Source: Cyclonatronum proteinivorum (GTDB lineage: Bacteria > Bacteroidota > Rhodothermia > Balneolales > Cyclonatronaceae). From it: a stretch of DNA of 64,000 nucleotides. The stretch covers positions 2,438,501-2,502,500 of the forward strand of contig NZ_CP027806.1 in NCBI RefSeq assembly GCF_003353065.1. The letters are read 5' to 3'. How positions within the stretch are numbered: the first letter of the stretch is position 1; every line of letters starts with the position of its first letter. A program made the translations under genes and the position numbers. A model generated the notes under the pieces. That model was not told where the DNA came from. It searched no databases and saw only the letters and a program-made list of their open reading frames with translations. Of this stretch, positions 1-9,518 are shown piece by piece.

Positions 1-218
1 TCGGCAGCAGTTCCGGTATTGCGTTTAAATTCGGTTTCAACTGAACGCATAGCTGAGGTCGATCCTGCTACATTGGTCAAAGGAGGGAAACCTCCGTTCA
101 CCGTATGGGCAGCTACTAAATTTACTGTCAGCTCGGGGCTGCTGAACCCCATCAGCGCAACAAAAGCAAAGATAACCGCAAAGCGGCTGATAAAATGATA
201 CTTTTTTTCCATTTTCAT
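1..218 (-). CDS. Secreted protein, N-terminal part only (runs off the left edge)
   Basis: An open frame on the minus strand starts at an ATG at 218-216 and stays open to the window edge, so only the first 72 residues are visible. It begins MKMEKKYHFISRFAVIFAF, a basic start followed by a hydrophobic stretch to about residue 25, as in a signal peptide, then a polar part containing TVNGGFPPLTNVAGS. A second in-frame ATG two codons later is an equally good start. The mature domain is outside the window, so no function can be given. It is on the same strand as the hybrid two-component gene at 617-4699, and a 14-bp palindrome lies 53 bases upstream of its start. Confidence 0.6.
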   Translation of the reverse strand, partial: MKMEKKYHFISRFAVIFAFVALMGFSSPELTVNLVAAHTVNGGFPPLTNVAGSTSAMRSVETEFKRNTGTAA

Positions 219-270
219 GTTTTTTAGTTCCAATTTGAAATCCGTCCGCACACTACCCATTTTGTGCCTT

Positions 271-284
271 GTGCACGCGTGCAC
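271..284. promoter_or_regulatory. 14-bp perfect palindrome in the 219-616 gap, possible operator
   Basis: GTGCACGCGTGCAC reads the same on both strands and lies 53-66 bases upstream of the start codon of the secreted protein that runs leftwards from 218. The position suits an operator, but no regulator is identified. The rest of the gap 219-616 contains no gene-like open frame and no other structure that I can support. Confidence 0.35.
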
Positions 285-616
285 GGAACTGTTTTTTGTA
301 TGATTTCAACCTAAATCACCGCAATAGCTTAATGCCGGCTGACTTTAATGTTATCAGTCATGCAAGTCAGGTTCTTCCCGGTCAATCATATCTGCTAAAA
401 GGTACGTGCAATACCCGCCCGCATTTTGCCCTCAGCGTGCAACATTTTGCCTAAATCGTGCATTTTTCATTTTTTTGGGCTCATAAACATCCCCTCAGAG
501 CCTGCAGGCAGCCATAACTGACAAAAAGCTTTTCGCCATCTTTCAAACAGTCCGATATTTTCCTCACAGCCCTATGCAGGGGGAGGTTCTTCCCGTCCGA
601 TTCTCTCTATGCTGTC

Positions 617-1195
617 TTATTTACCGGTAATGCAATCGGACGGTTTACACCCATAATATTCCTTAAAAGCTCTGCTGAAATAGGATAGGCTGTTATAGCC
701 GACGGCATAAGCTACCTGTGTAATGGAAGGCTCTCCTGTTTCGAGTAGTTTTTTGGCCTCTTCAAGGCGCACCCGCTTCATGATGTCCTGCGCATTTTCA
801 GTTGTAAGCTGCATGAGTTTACGATGCAGGGTTGAGCGGCTCATGCTGAGCTGAACGGCAAGCTGCTCCACACTAAAGGCCGGGTCTGTGATATGCTCTC
901 TGATAATTTGCTCCGTTTGGTGCAGAAACGCGGATGTTTCAGCTGAGGCTGTTTTCGGGGATTTAGTTGTAACTGCCTGTAAGCCGGGTTGCAGGCGGTC
1001 TTTTACCTTTTTTCCTGCTTGTTTTTTCAACTGCTGCTGCAACCAGTTCCGGAGTTCCCGTTGCAGGGCAAGCTGTCCTTCCACCCTTGCTTTTAGCACA
1101 GAAGGGGAAAAAGGTTTGGTGATATAATCGCTCGCTCCCGCTTCCAGTCCTTCGAGTTCGCTGCTTTCACTGCCTTTAGCGGTGATCACAATCAC
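617..1195 (-). CDS. C-terminal part of a hybrid two-component system: end of receiver domain plus AraC-type HTH
   Basis: This 192-residue frame is the continuation of the gene at 1211-4699. It begins inside a response-regulator receiver domain (VIVITAKGSESSELEGLEAG, then YITKPF with the conserved Lys-Pro), passes a charged linker, and ends with an AraC-family double helix-turn-helix (about residues 95-188: FSVEQLAVQLSMSRSTLHRK and ITQVAYAVGYNSLSYFSRAF). It is in the same frame as the upstream part and separated from it only by one TAA at 1213-1211. The apparent start is an internal GTG, so it is unlikely to be a gene on its own. If translated alone it would be a DNA-binding fragment without its phosphorylation site. 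Confidence 0.75.
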   Translation of the reverse strand: MIVITAKGSESSELEGLEAGASDYITKPFSPSVLKARVEGQLALQRELRNWLQQQLKKQAGKKVKDRLQPGLQAVTTKSPKTASAETSAFLHQTEQIIREHITDPAFSVEQLAVQLSMSRSTLHRKLMQLTTENAQDIMKRVRLEEAKKLLETGEPSITQVAYAVGYNSLSYFSRAFKEYYGCKPSDCITGK

Positions 1196-1210
1196 GGGAA
1201 TATGCCGGGT

Positions 1211-4200
1211 TTAGGGATATTTCCGCAACTGCCTGGTAAAGGCAAAACCATCGAGTTCGGGCATCATCACATCCGTTAGAATGATATCGGGCAGTAGGGT
1301 TCGGCTCTGCCCGAGGGCTTCGCGGCCGTTTACACACTCAGCAATCTGATAATTTATGCCCAGAATACTTCGGATAAAACTCCTGATCCCCGGGTTATCA
1401 TCCACCACCATTACCACAGGAACATTCACATCAGCATCCGGCATACGGTGTAAAGATTCCTCCTCTGCACTAAGACTGTCAAGTGCTGCTTCGGGCAAAG
1501 CCTCGTTTAGATAATCCTGCTGATCTTTATTTCCATCCTTAACAAGCTGCACGTACTCTCCTTTGATATCGGAAATCGTGCCGGGAATCAGCGCCTGCAC
1601 CCTTGTTCCCGCACCTGCCTGAGAGCTGAGCTGAAGGTCAATGCTATGCATTTCCGCGATAAACTGCACCAGGCTCAGGCCTACGCCGGTTCCCGGGCCG
1701 AAACCCATAGCTCCCGAACTACGGTAGAAACGGTTGAAGACAAAGGGGAGATCATCTTGCGCGATACCGATTCCAGTATCCTCGATAATGAGTTCTATAA
1801 CGCCCTCTGTTTCGGGGGATGGCGTGAGCTTCACGTTTACGCAGCCCTTTTTTGTGTATTTTACAGCATTCGACAGCAGGTTGGACAGCAGCAGCTCCAT
1901 CTGCCGAACATCAAAATACCCGGTCTTTTTTTCAAGTGCCGGATCAATATGAAGGCTTAACTTAAGTTTTTTCTGCGCTGCAAGCGGTTCATACCAGCCC
2001 ACGGCTTTACTCAGAATTCTTGCAAACGCCACTTCCTCTACCTGTGCGCTAAAGGTGCCGCTCTCCATTTTCGACAGGTTCAGCACCTCTTCGACCATGA
2101 ATAAAAGGCGGTCTGCATTAGCGATAATCATGTTTGCAGAGGAACGACGCTCGGCATCCGTCAGATTAATTCCATGCATTCTGAGCAGGTCAGCAGGCCC
2201 TTTAATGAGGGTAAGCGGCGTACGAAATTCGTGGCTAATGCCGGAGAACAATCGTGATTTAAGCTTGTTCAGATTTTCGAGCTGTTTGTTTTTTTGATCG
2301 ATTTCATCCGTGCGCACGCTAACCAGCTTTTCAAGTACCTTTTGCTGCCTCATCAGTTTTCGGGTTCTCCACAGAAAAAGAAGCCAACCAAAGCCAGCAA
2401 AGGTTAACAGATAGAAAAAATAAGCCAGGTTGGATCTGAACCAGGGGGGCACAATGACGAAAGCAACGGTAGCAACCGGAGAAAGCTGACCTGACAAATT
2501 ACGCCCTCGGACCTCAAAGGTATAGCTTCCCTCCCGCAGGTTGCGGTAATCGGCAAAAGTTTCCTTTGACCATGCCGACCATTCATCACCGGCCCCCAAA
2601 AGGCGGAACTGATACTGATTGCCCTCAGCTGCCAGATAAGAAATCAGGCTCCATGAAAACCGGAGGTCATTGGTTTCCCAGCCAATACGCGGGTTTTCCA
2701 GAATGATGTTTTCTATCCATCCATGATGCAGCACCGAATCGGGCAGGGATGTGATTTGGGTAATTTGCAGCCGAAGTTCCTGTTCAGTTGCAACGTCAAT
2801 ATCAAAAAAAGCCGGATCAAGATAGCTGATACCGCTCTGCATCACTTTGTACACCCTGCCCGAAGCCCCGAAGGTATGTTCGAGATAATCTTGTCTGTTG
2901 CCCGAATATAGGGGCAGCTTTCGTACGGAAAACGGTTCCCCTGCACTGCTCCTTGCAAGCAGCAGGAAACGGGCGGGCGGAATGAATGCAATTATACTGC
3001 TGCTGCCATTCTGAAATGGATAAAGGGCAGATATACGGGCATCCCCGTTCAGCCCGGGCAGTGCAAAATCGGGATGAAATTCCAGGCCGTCCTGCTCCTT
3101 ATTCAGCCTCTTCACCCCGTTAGCTGTGGTAAACAGCACCTCCCCTTCATACATCAGTACCTGATCCGTGCCATCTTCTGCAAGCCCGATACTATTGCCC
3201 CAAAGCGTTTTTTGATTGATGGAGGCGACGCCGTTTTGGTCTGCTTCACCCGTGAACCTGAAAATGCCGCTGTTGGTCGTACCAATCCAAAACTCAGAAT
3301 CTGATACCTTCGCGAAACTTTTTGGATTTAACGAAAAGGAATGCAGGGGCGTAATCTGTGGAGCTTGCAAGTCTTCCTGTAACACAAGCCGGTTAATCTG
3401 ATTGGGGGAATCATAGAAATAAATGGTATTCGGATGCTGCGGATCCCTGAAAACAGACCGGATAAAAGCATCTTCGGTTAATCGCTCTATGGTGATGCTG
3501 TTACTAAGCAAAGCCAGCCCACGGGTTGTCCCGATGAACAAGCCAGCAGGTGTAGTCTCAAGATCAAAGACGACCATATTCGGGATTACCTGAGAGAAGC
3601 TTTCGTGATCTCCCAACCATAAACCGTAATCCGTGCCCACCATTATATTCCCCTGCCATTCGGCAACAGACCAAATTTGACTGTTCGGGACACCCTGCTT
3701 TTCAATAAACTGCTTTTGGGGAGAACTGTACATAATAGCAGCAAGCCCATCCGGACTTGAAACCCAAATTGTACCATCCGAAGCTTCATAAGCCTGCCCG
3801 GCAATATCGAATGGCAGGATATTGGATTGATTAAAGTTATGCAGGAGGGTACCGCTGATATCGAAAATCTGAACCCCACTCAGGGAAGTCATGATTACCG
3901 AACCGTCAGAAAGGGTTCCTGCACTCAGAATATGGAAGCGCTCTTTATCGGAATAGTACGAGAAAATGCCCGCATTGCGCCACCTGCGCCCGTCTTCTAA
4001 CACCCATAACTCATGATTCAAGGTGTAGATACCGGGCACCCCTCCCATATTTAAAATTCTGTTCTCGGCAGCGGGAAAAGGGGTTGAAACCGGAATAAGG
4101 TTCCCGCTTTCATCCATCAGATGAAGGCCCGATGCGGTATCGGTAACCCAGGTACTTCCTTCAATTTGCAAAGTATCAAAAAAACGACCCTCAGGCTGAA

Positions 4201-4699
4201 TATTTAAAATTCCAGGTTCAGCCTGTCGGTATAAATAGGCCTGATCCTGTCCTAAAAAAAGCATATCGCCGCTCTGTCCGGAAGGCGTTGTGCGATGGAG
4301 AAATGGAACTGCATGGGATGAATCAGCTATAAGCCCTTTAAGTGACTGAAACCTGTATTCGCCGCTCAGCTCACGCTTGAGGTAGCCAAAATCAGTGCTC
4401 GAGGTAGAGTAGATGATGCCGGTCGGTGCTTTGGCAAATGAAGACGCGACTCCGCGACGGGGGTACAAAATCGGACGGGCATGTGTTCCGTTTATTTGTT
4501 GGGCACCTAAATTGTCGTTACCGAAAAGAATAGTGCCATCGGTATCTTCAATAATGGCGTAAGTCAGATCCGAGCCATTAAAATCAGTGCCATTCTGAAA
4601 CAAACGAACCACAGGGTATCCCACTAACAGCTCGTTGAGCTGCGACCATGCCGGAGTTTGCACACTCAAAACAAAAAAAAATATAAATAACACCCTCAT
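1211..4699 (-). CDS. Hybrid two-component system sensor (HTCS), truncated by an in-frame stop inside the receiver domain
   Basis: The 1162 residues begin with a signal peptide (MRVLFIFFFVLSVQTPAWSQ), followed by a long periplasmic region of Reg_prop propeller blades to about residue 690. Then come a Y_Y_Y domain (about 690-755, YQFRLLGAGDEW), one membrane segment (about 760-780), a histidine kinase with the H-box SHEFRTPLT (His823), a HATPase domain (N box NLLSNAVKYT, GTGVGLSL) and a receiver domain with phosphoacceptor Asp1143 in ILTDVMMP. The frame stops at TAA 20 residues after that Asp; the same frame then continues into 617-1195. One A-to-T change (Lys AAA to TAA) would explain it. Intact members of this family sense a periplasmic ligand, often a glycan breakdown product, and activate neighbouring surface-protein genes. 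Confidence 0.9.
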   Translation of the reverse strand: MRVLFIFFFVLSVQTPAWSQLNELLVGYPVVRLFQNGTDFNGSDLTYAIIEDTDGTILFGNDNLGAQQINGTHARPILYPRRGVASSFAKAPTGIIYSTSSTDFGYLKRELSGEYRFQSLKGLIADSSHAVPFLHRTTPSGQSGDMLFLGQDQAYLYRQAEPGILNIQPEGRFFDTLQIEGSTWVTDTASGLHLMDESGNLIPVSTPFPAAENRILNMGGVPGIYTLNHELWVLEDGRRWRNAGIFSYYSDKERFHILSAGTLSDGSVIMTSLSGVQIFDISGTLLHNFNQSNILPFDIAGQAYEASDGTIWVSSPDGLAAIMYSSPQKQFIEKQGVPNSQIWSVAEWQGNIMVGTDYGLWLGDHESFSQVIPNMVVFDLETTPAGLFIGTTRGLALLSNSITIERLTEDAFIRSVFRDPQHPNTIYFYDSPNQINRLVLQEDLQAPQITPLHSFSLNPKSFAKVSDSEFWIGTTNSGIFRFTGEADQNGVASINQKTLWGNSIGLAEDGTDQVLMYEGEVLFTTANGVKRLNKEQDGLEFHPDFALPGLNGDARISALYPFQNGSSSIIAFIPPARFLLLARSSAGEPFSVRKLPLYSGNRQDYLEHTFGASGRVYKVMQSGISYLDPAFFDIDVATEQELRLQITQITSLPDSVLHHGWIENIILENPRIGWETNDLRFSWSLISYLAAEGNQYQFRLLGAGDEWSAWSKETFADYRNLREGSYTFEVRGRNLSGQLSPVATVAFVIVPPWFRSNLAYFFYLLTFAGFGWLLFLWRTRKLMRQQKVLEKLVSVRTDEIDQKNKQLENLNKLKSRLFSGISHEFRTPLTLIKGPADLLRMHGINLTDAERRSSANMIIANADRLLFMVEEVLNLSKMESGTFSAQVEEVAFARILSKAVGWYEPLAAQKKLKLSLHIDPALEKKTGYFDVRQMELLLSNLLSNAVKYTKKGCVNVKLTPSPETEGVIELIIEDTGIGIAQDDLPFVFNRFYRSSGAMGFGPGTGVGLSLVQFIAEMHSIDLQLSSQAGAGTRVQALIPGTISDIKGEYVQLVKDGNKDQQDYLNEALPEAALDSLSAEEESLHRMPDADVNVPVVMVVDDNPGIRSFIRSILGINYQIAECVNGREALGQSRTLLPDIILTDVMMPELDGFAFTRQLRKYP

Positions 4700-5455
4700 A
4701 ATTTTTTATATTTTTTCTTCAAAAACTAATTGCCATGTGTTTTCACAAGGTGCATACTTCAATAAAAACTATCTCCTTTTAGTGAAATGATACTTTTCAT
4801 TTATTAAATCAATAATTTTAGTACAAGCTTATTTATCCACACATAATAAACCACCACAGCACACCAATCAATACCCAAAATAACATTCAATAAAATATTT
4901 AATTAAACCCATACTTATACGTATATATAATACTTAAATCAGTCAAAAAATTGATACTACAATCCGTATTTATACTTGCTTAAATTTTACATTAACGTAT
5001 TTGTACGTAATTACACCTGCGTTTAATTGCATTTTTTTCTGTGCATTTATTTCAAAGGGATTAAATCACCCATGATGACAGCGTTCGATATTCCCTTTTT
5101 TTGTGGCCCAAAATGCACAAATGACCGGTATCATGCGGTAAAGTTCAGGACCCGCACAGCTTTCTGCTGTACCGGCCTGAAGCTATTGTATATAAGCATT
5201 CAACAGGCAGCAGGGGTAATTGGGCAGTGATCTCAGATCCCGAACCTTATGCGATACGCTCCTATCCAAAACAGCACTTAACGAACGCAAGATAAGCTGT
5301 TCAGCGGCTTTTGCTTACACCGGAGTCGTTGTTAGAGGGTTATCGGCGTATTGCACCGCTTTTTTATTCTTATATCAAAACGTGCTAAAAAGCCCACACC
5401 ACCTCTTTTGGTCCTGCTAATTTGCATAGCGTTGCCTGAATTCTCTTCCGGCTTT
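4700..5455. other. Non-coding stretch of about 750 bases
   Basis: The part from 4700 to about 5030 is very AT-rich and lies upstream of the leftward hybrid two-component gene, so it must hold its promoter. From 5030 to 5455 the short open frames have no recognisable family, no signal peptide of good quality and no neighbour relation, so I see no supportable gene. Confidence 0.5.
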
Positions 5456-5698
5456 TCACTCTTTCTTCAGGCGCTTTACCGCATAAGCTCCGCCGGCGGC
5501 AAGCAGCAGTGCAAGTCCGCTGCCGATCGGGGTTTGGGTTGGTGCGCCCGGCAGCTGCGGCGGACCCGGGTTGTTCATGGGCTGCGCGGGCGCATTGTCC
5601 TGCCAAAGCTGCTGACTGCGGTCCTGCGCAACGGTTGGGGTGAAATCTGCACAGAGCAGAAAAAGGGTGACGGTAAGTGCGGATATAAGGAGTTTCAT
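5456..5698 (-). CDS. Small exported protein with PID-CTERM-like sorting tail
   Basis: An 80-residue protein. Residues 1-25 form a signal peptide (MKLLISALTVTLFLLC...VAQ). The middle is a Pro/Gln/Asn-rich low-complexity linker (PAQPMNNPGPPQLPGAPTQ). The C terminus, PIGSGLALLLAAGGAYAVKR followed by LKKE, has a Pro-Ile-x motif, one short hydrophobic helix rich in Gly and Ala, and a basic end. That layout matches the PID-CTERM tripartite tails of Bacteroidota, which are thought to be sorting or anchoring signals. The mature part is only about 30 residues, so the protein may be little more than its signals. It lies downstream of the leftward T9SS cargo gene with a strong hairpin between them. Confidence 0.7.
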   Translation of the reverse strand: MKLLISALTVTLFLLCADFTPTVAQDRSQQLWQDNAPAQPMNNPGPPQLPGAPTQTPIGSGLALLLAAGGAYAVKRLKKE

Positions 5699-5735
5699 GG
5701 CTGAAAGAAAGAGTGTTCGGTAAATTAGCTGTTAC

Positions 5736-5766
5736 AACCGAAGCCGGAATATTGCCGGCTTCGGTT
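5736..5766 (-). terminator. 12-bp perfect hairpin after the T9SS cargo gene
   Basis: AACCGAAGCCGG at 5736-5747 pairs perfectly with CCGGCTTCGGTT at 5755-5766 across a 7-base loop. It lies about 50 bases past the stop of the leftward gene ending at 5819 and before the small gene at 5456-5698. There is no long T run on either side, so it may be a weak terminator or an RNA-processing hairpin. Confidence 0.5.
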
Positions 5767-5818
5767 AAATGGGTTTTAGGTCAGGCGCAGTAGTTGCTGC
5801 GTACGTTTAATTGACGGC

Positions 5819-7111
5819 TTATTTGATGAGCGTCATTTTTTGGGTGAGTACCTTCGTTCCCGCCTGAAGCCGGTACAGGTACACCCCACTTGACAGGGCT
5901 GAACCGTTGAATCGAACGGTATGGATGCCCGGGTTTTGTTGCCCGTTCACCAGCGTAGCAACGCGCTGACCCTGAATGTTGAACACATCAAGCCTCACCT
6001 CCGCGCTTTCGGGCAGTTCGTAGCGAATCTGCGTGGTGGGGTTAAACGGGTTGGGGTAGTTTTGATGGAGCGCGAACACGGTTGGCAGCTGACCATCGGT
6101 TGGAATGTCAGTTGTGATTCCCGGGTCGATGGTGAGCACAAAGCGCTCGCCGGCAAACATCGGGCTCATTACAGGGGTGCCATCCGCCTGAAGATCACGG
6201 AATTGCTTAACTTCTGCCCCTTTCTGCATCAGTCCGGCTGCTGACATCTGGAAACTGTACGACTGCTCTTCGCGCAGATCGATAACCGCCCCGGTATGCG
6301 TTTCGGCAAGGGTGATGCTCATGCCCGAGGGAATGTTCGAAAAGGTCGGCCAGCTGAAGGTCGCTTCGCCTTCATAGAACTGATAATCGGCGAATGCGCC
6401 CGCCGCAATCGGGAAGGACACAGCCTCATCCATATCAGTCGGAAGGGAGTTCAGCATGGTGGGGTTATTGCCTTTAACCGAGTAGGTGTAGGCAAAGGAT
6501 GTCGCCATTGGTGACAGGAAGTAGGCATCGTTGTGGCCGAACTCCTGTGAATATTCTTCGCCAAACCGAAAGCCGGTGAAGGATTCGCTTGCGCCTGTTT
6601 CCAGCTTCAGCGTAAACACTGAGGCCGGGGATTGATTGAACAAATCGCCGTTTCCGGATTCGATTGAACGGGCGGTTGGTGGAACGATAAGCTCAGGATT
6701 CGAAGCGTTGGCCTTCACAAAAAACGCCTGGAAAGGAGCGATGAAGTCAGCTGCAACTACGCCATCAATGGTACCGCCAGCGGTTGCGATTTCATAGTTG
6801 CCGGTGGCAGGATTCCACAGATAGGCGAAATTATCGACAGCTGTTTTAGTCCAGTTTGGATTCGCCCAGTCGATCGACGCGCCGAAAGGGTTGCCGAGCA
6901 GGTTCCAGCCGTCGCCATTTCCTTCCGTGTAGGTAAGGCTGAACAAGAAAGGGTCGGCAGCAGGGTTTTGCTTACCCTGCGTAACCGCGGTATGCGGAAA
7001 TGGCAGCGCCGTTGCGGGATCGTCCCGGTCTTTTCTCTCATACACGTACAGAAAGTATCCCCCTGCCGGCCTCGATGGTGTTGGAAGCCGGCGCGACAAA
7101 ACGATCAGCAT
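5819..7111 (-). CDS. C-terminal part of a T9SS-secreted BspA/DUF285 protein, separated by a C5 frameshift
   Basis: This frame continues the protein encoded at 7038-9332. Its first residues, upstream of about position 7063, are out-of-frame artefact; the true reading resumes at [16 protein letters not shown]. It has a beta-rich region, then a linker and a type A type IX secretion sorting domain over the last 80-90 residues ([20 protein letters not shown], later [11 protein letters not shown] and a final KMTLIK). That tail directs outer-membrane export and surface attachment or release. Deleting one C from the run at 7059-7063 restores one continuous protein of about 1100 residues. As drawn, the surface protein loses its sorting signal. 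Confidence 0.8.
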   Translation of the reverse strand: MLIVLSRRLPTPSRPAGGYFLYVYERKDRDDPATALPFPHTAVTQGKQNPAADPFLFSLTYTEGNGDGWNLLGNPFGASIDWANPNWTKTAVDNFAYLWNPATGNYEIATAGGTIDGVVAADFIAPFQAFFVKANASNPELIVPPTARSIESGNGDLFNQSPASVFTLKLETGASESFTGFRFGEEYSQEFGHNDAYFLSPMATSFAYTYSVKGNNPTMLNSLPTDMDEAVSFPIAAGAFADYQFYEGEATFSWPTFSNIPSGMSITLAETHTGAVIDLREEQSYSFQMSAAGLMQKGAEVKQFRDLQADGTPVMSPMFAGERFVLTIDPGITTDIPTDGQLPTVFALHQNYPNPFNPTTQIRYELPESAEVRLDVFNIQGQRVATLVNGQQNPGIHTVRFNGSALSSGVYLYRLQAGTKVLTQKMTLIK

Positions 7112-9332
7112 TAGTGCCCCCGCCGGCCTCGTTATATATTAAGACGTTGGCCGCAGACCCGGAGGCGCCCGCATCGTCAGAACCCGGAAATCCTTGGGTC
7201 CACAGCGAGTTAAACAGCCCGCCAGTGCCGGCTATGGTGCTGTTGGCTACCGGGGAGGTAAACGAAATCCAGCGGGAATGGGCCTCTATTTTGCGCTGGT
7301 AAACCACATTCGCATCTCCGGTAATACCGCCGGAAAAAAGAACCGGCGTATCGGAGCCAATAATCAGACTCCCGCTGCGGCGCACACGCACCTCGTTTTT
7401 GAAATCCGTATTTTGGGTTAGTACCAATGAAGCATTATCAAAAATCATCGGACGATTGGCCGCTGGAACGCTGTTCCCGCGCCAGTTGGAGCCTGTGTTT
7501 AGATCGCCATCTGTGCCCCCGGTCCACAGGCAATCACCGCGTGTACCCCAGATGGGCTTGTTGCTAAATGTGCCGAAATTAAGGGGCTCAAAATTAAATT
7601 GTGGCACCTCCCAGCAGCGGAGATTCCCTCTGAAGCTATTGGCACTTGCAAACATTGAAAGCATTCTGGTAACGCTGCTTACATCCCAACTGCCAATATC
7701 CTGGTTGAAAGCATTGGCATTTATAAACATTCCAAACATATCCGTCACGCTGCTTACGTCCCAGTTGCCGATATCCTGATTGAAGGCACGGGCATCTTCA
7801 AACATACCAACCATATCAGTAACGCTACTCACATCCCAGCTGCCGATATTCTGGTTGAAGGTACGGTCATCCCAAAACAATAACCTCATATTTGTAATCC
7901 CGCTTGTACAAGTGGTGGCGGCATTGGTAGTGTTAATTTGAGCAGCGGTTCTTTTAGTGAAGGTAACATTGGTGCCGTTAATGGTTAATGTGCCTTGGGC
8001 GCCAACACCCGCATCGGGGCACATGACCGTAACGCCGTTCTCTGCAAGGAAAAAATCTGTATTAATCTGAGGGCAGGTTCCCCATACAGGAAGCTTATCT
8101 TCAGTTAACCCGCTGCCAGACGAAAATAAGGAAGGTGCCTCAGTAAAGTTTTCCACACACCATAAGTTCAATTCCTGGCTGAAATTGGCGGCGTCTTGAA
8201 ACATACGAGTCATTTCAGAAACGCTGCTCACATCCCATTTTCCAATATCTTGGTTGAAATTGCCTGCAAGTCTAAACATTCCTTGCATATTCGTCACACT
8301 ACTTACATCCCAGCTGCTAATATCCTGGTTGAAATCGGTGTTAAAAAACATTGCCTGCATAACCGTAACGCTGCTCACATCCCAGCTGCCGATATCCTGG
8401 TTGAAGGTACGGGCATCTCGAAACATACTGTTCATACTCGTCACACTACTTACGTCCCAGCTGCCGATATCCTCGTTGAAGGCATGGGCATCTTCAAACA
8501 TACGAGACATACTCGTCACGCTGCTTACGTCCCAGTTGCCTATATCCTGATTGAAGGCATGGGCATTTCGAAACATATCAGACATATTCGTCACGCTGCT
8601 TACGTCCCAGCTTCCAATATCCTGGTTGAAGGCACGGGCATCTTGAAACATACGAGACATATTCGTCACGCTGCTCACATCCCAGCTGCCGATATCCTCG
8701 TTGAAGGCATTGGCAAATTGAAACAATGCTATCATAATGGTTATCCCGCTGGTGCATGTGGTGGCGGCATTGGTAGTGTTAATTTGAAGTGCGGTTCTTT
8801 TGGTGAAGGTGACATTGGTGCCGTTAATACTTAATGTGCCCTGTTCGCCAACCTCGGCATCGGGGCACATGACCGTAACGCCGTTCTCGGCAAGGAAAAA
8901 TAATGATGGTGTTTCGGAATGCACTTCAGCAGACGGCACTGCATTGATTTCCACGGATGTACCTAACAGGCCTGAAGATTCGTTTGGAGTAAAACTTCCA
9001 TTTGCTTGCGCATCGTAAAAACCCGAAAGCAGGCTTATACAAATAAGGATAGCTAATGCCAGGGTATATTTTGCCAGCCAATAGTTGTTAAGCTGTATTG
9101 ATTTTGTGGTTTTACTATGTTTAGCTCCGGATTTGCAGCGAGTATTGACGGAGCAATTTGTTACAACATTGGTCGCCAATATGGGCTGGTGAACGCATCT
9201 TCCTGAATTATAAATTAGAGTGAGGTCCAGCCGTCCTTTCATCGGTGCGTTTGTTTGTCTTTTCATTGGTGCGTAATTTTTAAAGTACCCATAAGTGCGG
9301 CCATAGGTTTTGTGCAAACAGGCCGCGCTCAA
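7038..9332 (-). CDS. N-terminal part of a surface protein with BspA-like DUF285 repeats
   Basis: The 764-residue frame opens with a polar stretch and then one hydrophobic segment ([20 protein letters not shown], about residues 88-107) that could be a signal sequence. The true start is uncertain, because the long leader before it is unusual and a later non-ATG start is possible. Next come two copies of a module containing [15 protein letters not shown] and [19 protein letters not shown]. Each is followed by tandem 25-residue DUF285/BspA repeats of the form [20 protein letters not shown] (seven plus one degenerate, then three plus one degenerate). The last part ([15 protein letters not shown]) resembles the region before a T9SS tail. 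It ends prematurely at GRGILSVRV because of one extra base in a C5 run. BspA-type repeats are linked to adhesion and matrix binding. Confidence 0.8.
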   Translation of the reverse strand: MSAACLHKTYGRTYGYFKNYAPMKRQTNAPMKGRLDLTLIYNSGRCVHQPILATNVVTNCSVNTRCKSGAKHSKTTKSIQLNNYWLAKYTLALAILICISLLSGFYDAQANGSFTPNESSGLLGTSVEINAVPSAEVHSETPSLFFLAENGVTVMCPDAEVGEQGTLSINGTNVTFTKRTALQINTTNAATTCTSGITIMIALFQFANAFNEDIGSWDVSSVTNMSRMFQDARAFNQDIGSWDVSSVTNMSDMFRNAHAFNQDIGNWDVSSVTSMSRMFEDAHAFNEDIGSWDVSSVTSMNSMFRDARTFNQDIGSWDVSSVTVMQAMFFNTDFNQDISSWDVSSVTNMQGMFRLAGNFNQDIGKWDVSSVSEMTRMFQDAANFSQELNLWCVENFTEAPSLFSSGSGLTEDKLPVWGTCPQINTDFFLAENGVTVMCPDAGVGAQGTLTINGTNVTFTKRTAAQINTTNAATTCTSGITNMRLLFWDDRTFNQNIGSWDVSSVTDMVGMFEDARAFNQDIGNWDVSSVTDMFGMFINANAFNQDIGSWDVSSVTRMLSMFASANSFRGNLRCWEVPQFNFEPLNFGTFSNKPIWGTRGDCLWTGGTDGDLNTGSNWRGNSVPAANRPMIFDNASLVLTQNTDFKNEVRVRRSGSLIIGSDTPVLFSGGITGDANVVYQRKIEAHSRWISFTSPVANSTIAGTGGLFNSLWTQGFPGSDDAGASGSAANVLIYNEAGGGTNADRFVAPASNTIEAGRGILSVRV
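7620..8905 (-). repeat. Two blocks of 75-bp tandem coding repeats, each preceded by a copy of a 160-170-bp module
   Basis: The DUF285 arrays occupy about 8165-8722 (first block in the protein) and 7620-7870 (second block). The unit is 75 bases encoding one [14 protein letters not shown]-type repeat. The non-repeat module upstream of each block (about 8733-8902 and 7888-8050) is also nearly identical, so an entire module-plus-array cassette has been duplicated. There are no variable spacers, so this is not a CRISPR array. Confidence 0.85.
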
Positions 9333-9518
9333 CGGTGTCGTTGTCGAACACTTTAAAAGTAGTCATAAAGCGGTACCGGTCGCTTGTGATAATGCGACAC
9401 AAGCTTGTTTATAAGCGACAAAAACCACGTTTTTTTACTGTTTTAGGGGATATTAACGCCAACAAACCAAACGCAGGAAAGCCGGGTAAGCGGAATTTTA
9501 AGGGAGGGTAACTACTGT

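Noticed and set aside
5027-5420. Two overlapping short frames before the PID-CTERM-like gene
   Set aside because: No signal peptide of good quality, family strip or conserved neighbour; probably chance frames.
7620-8725. Regular 75-bp repeats considered as a CRISPR array
   Set aside because: The repeats are contiguous, without variable spacers, and are translated as DUF285 units on the minus strand.
9333-9518. Possible separate small gene upstream of the BspA-like protein
   Set aside because: No start-to-stop frame with any feature; more likely the promoter and terminator region.
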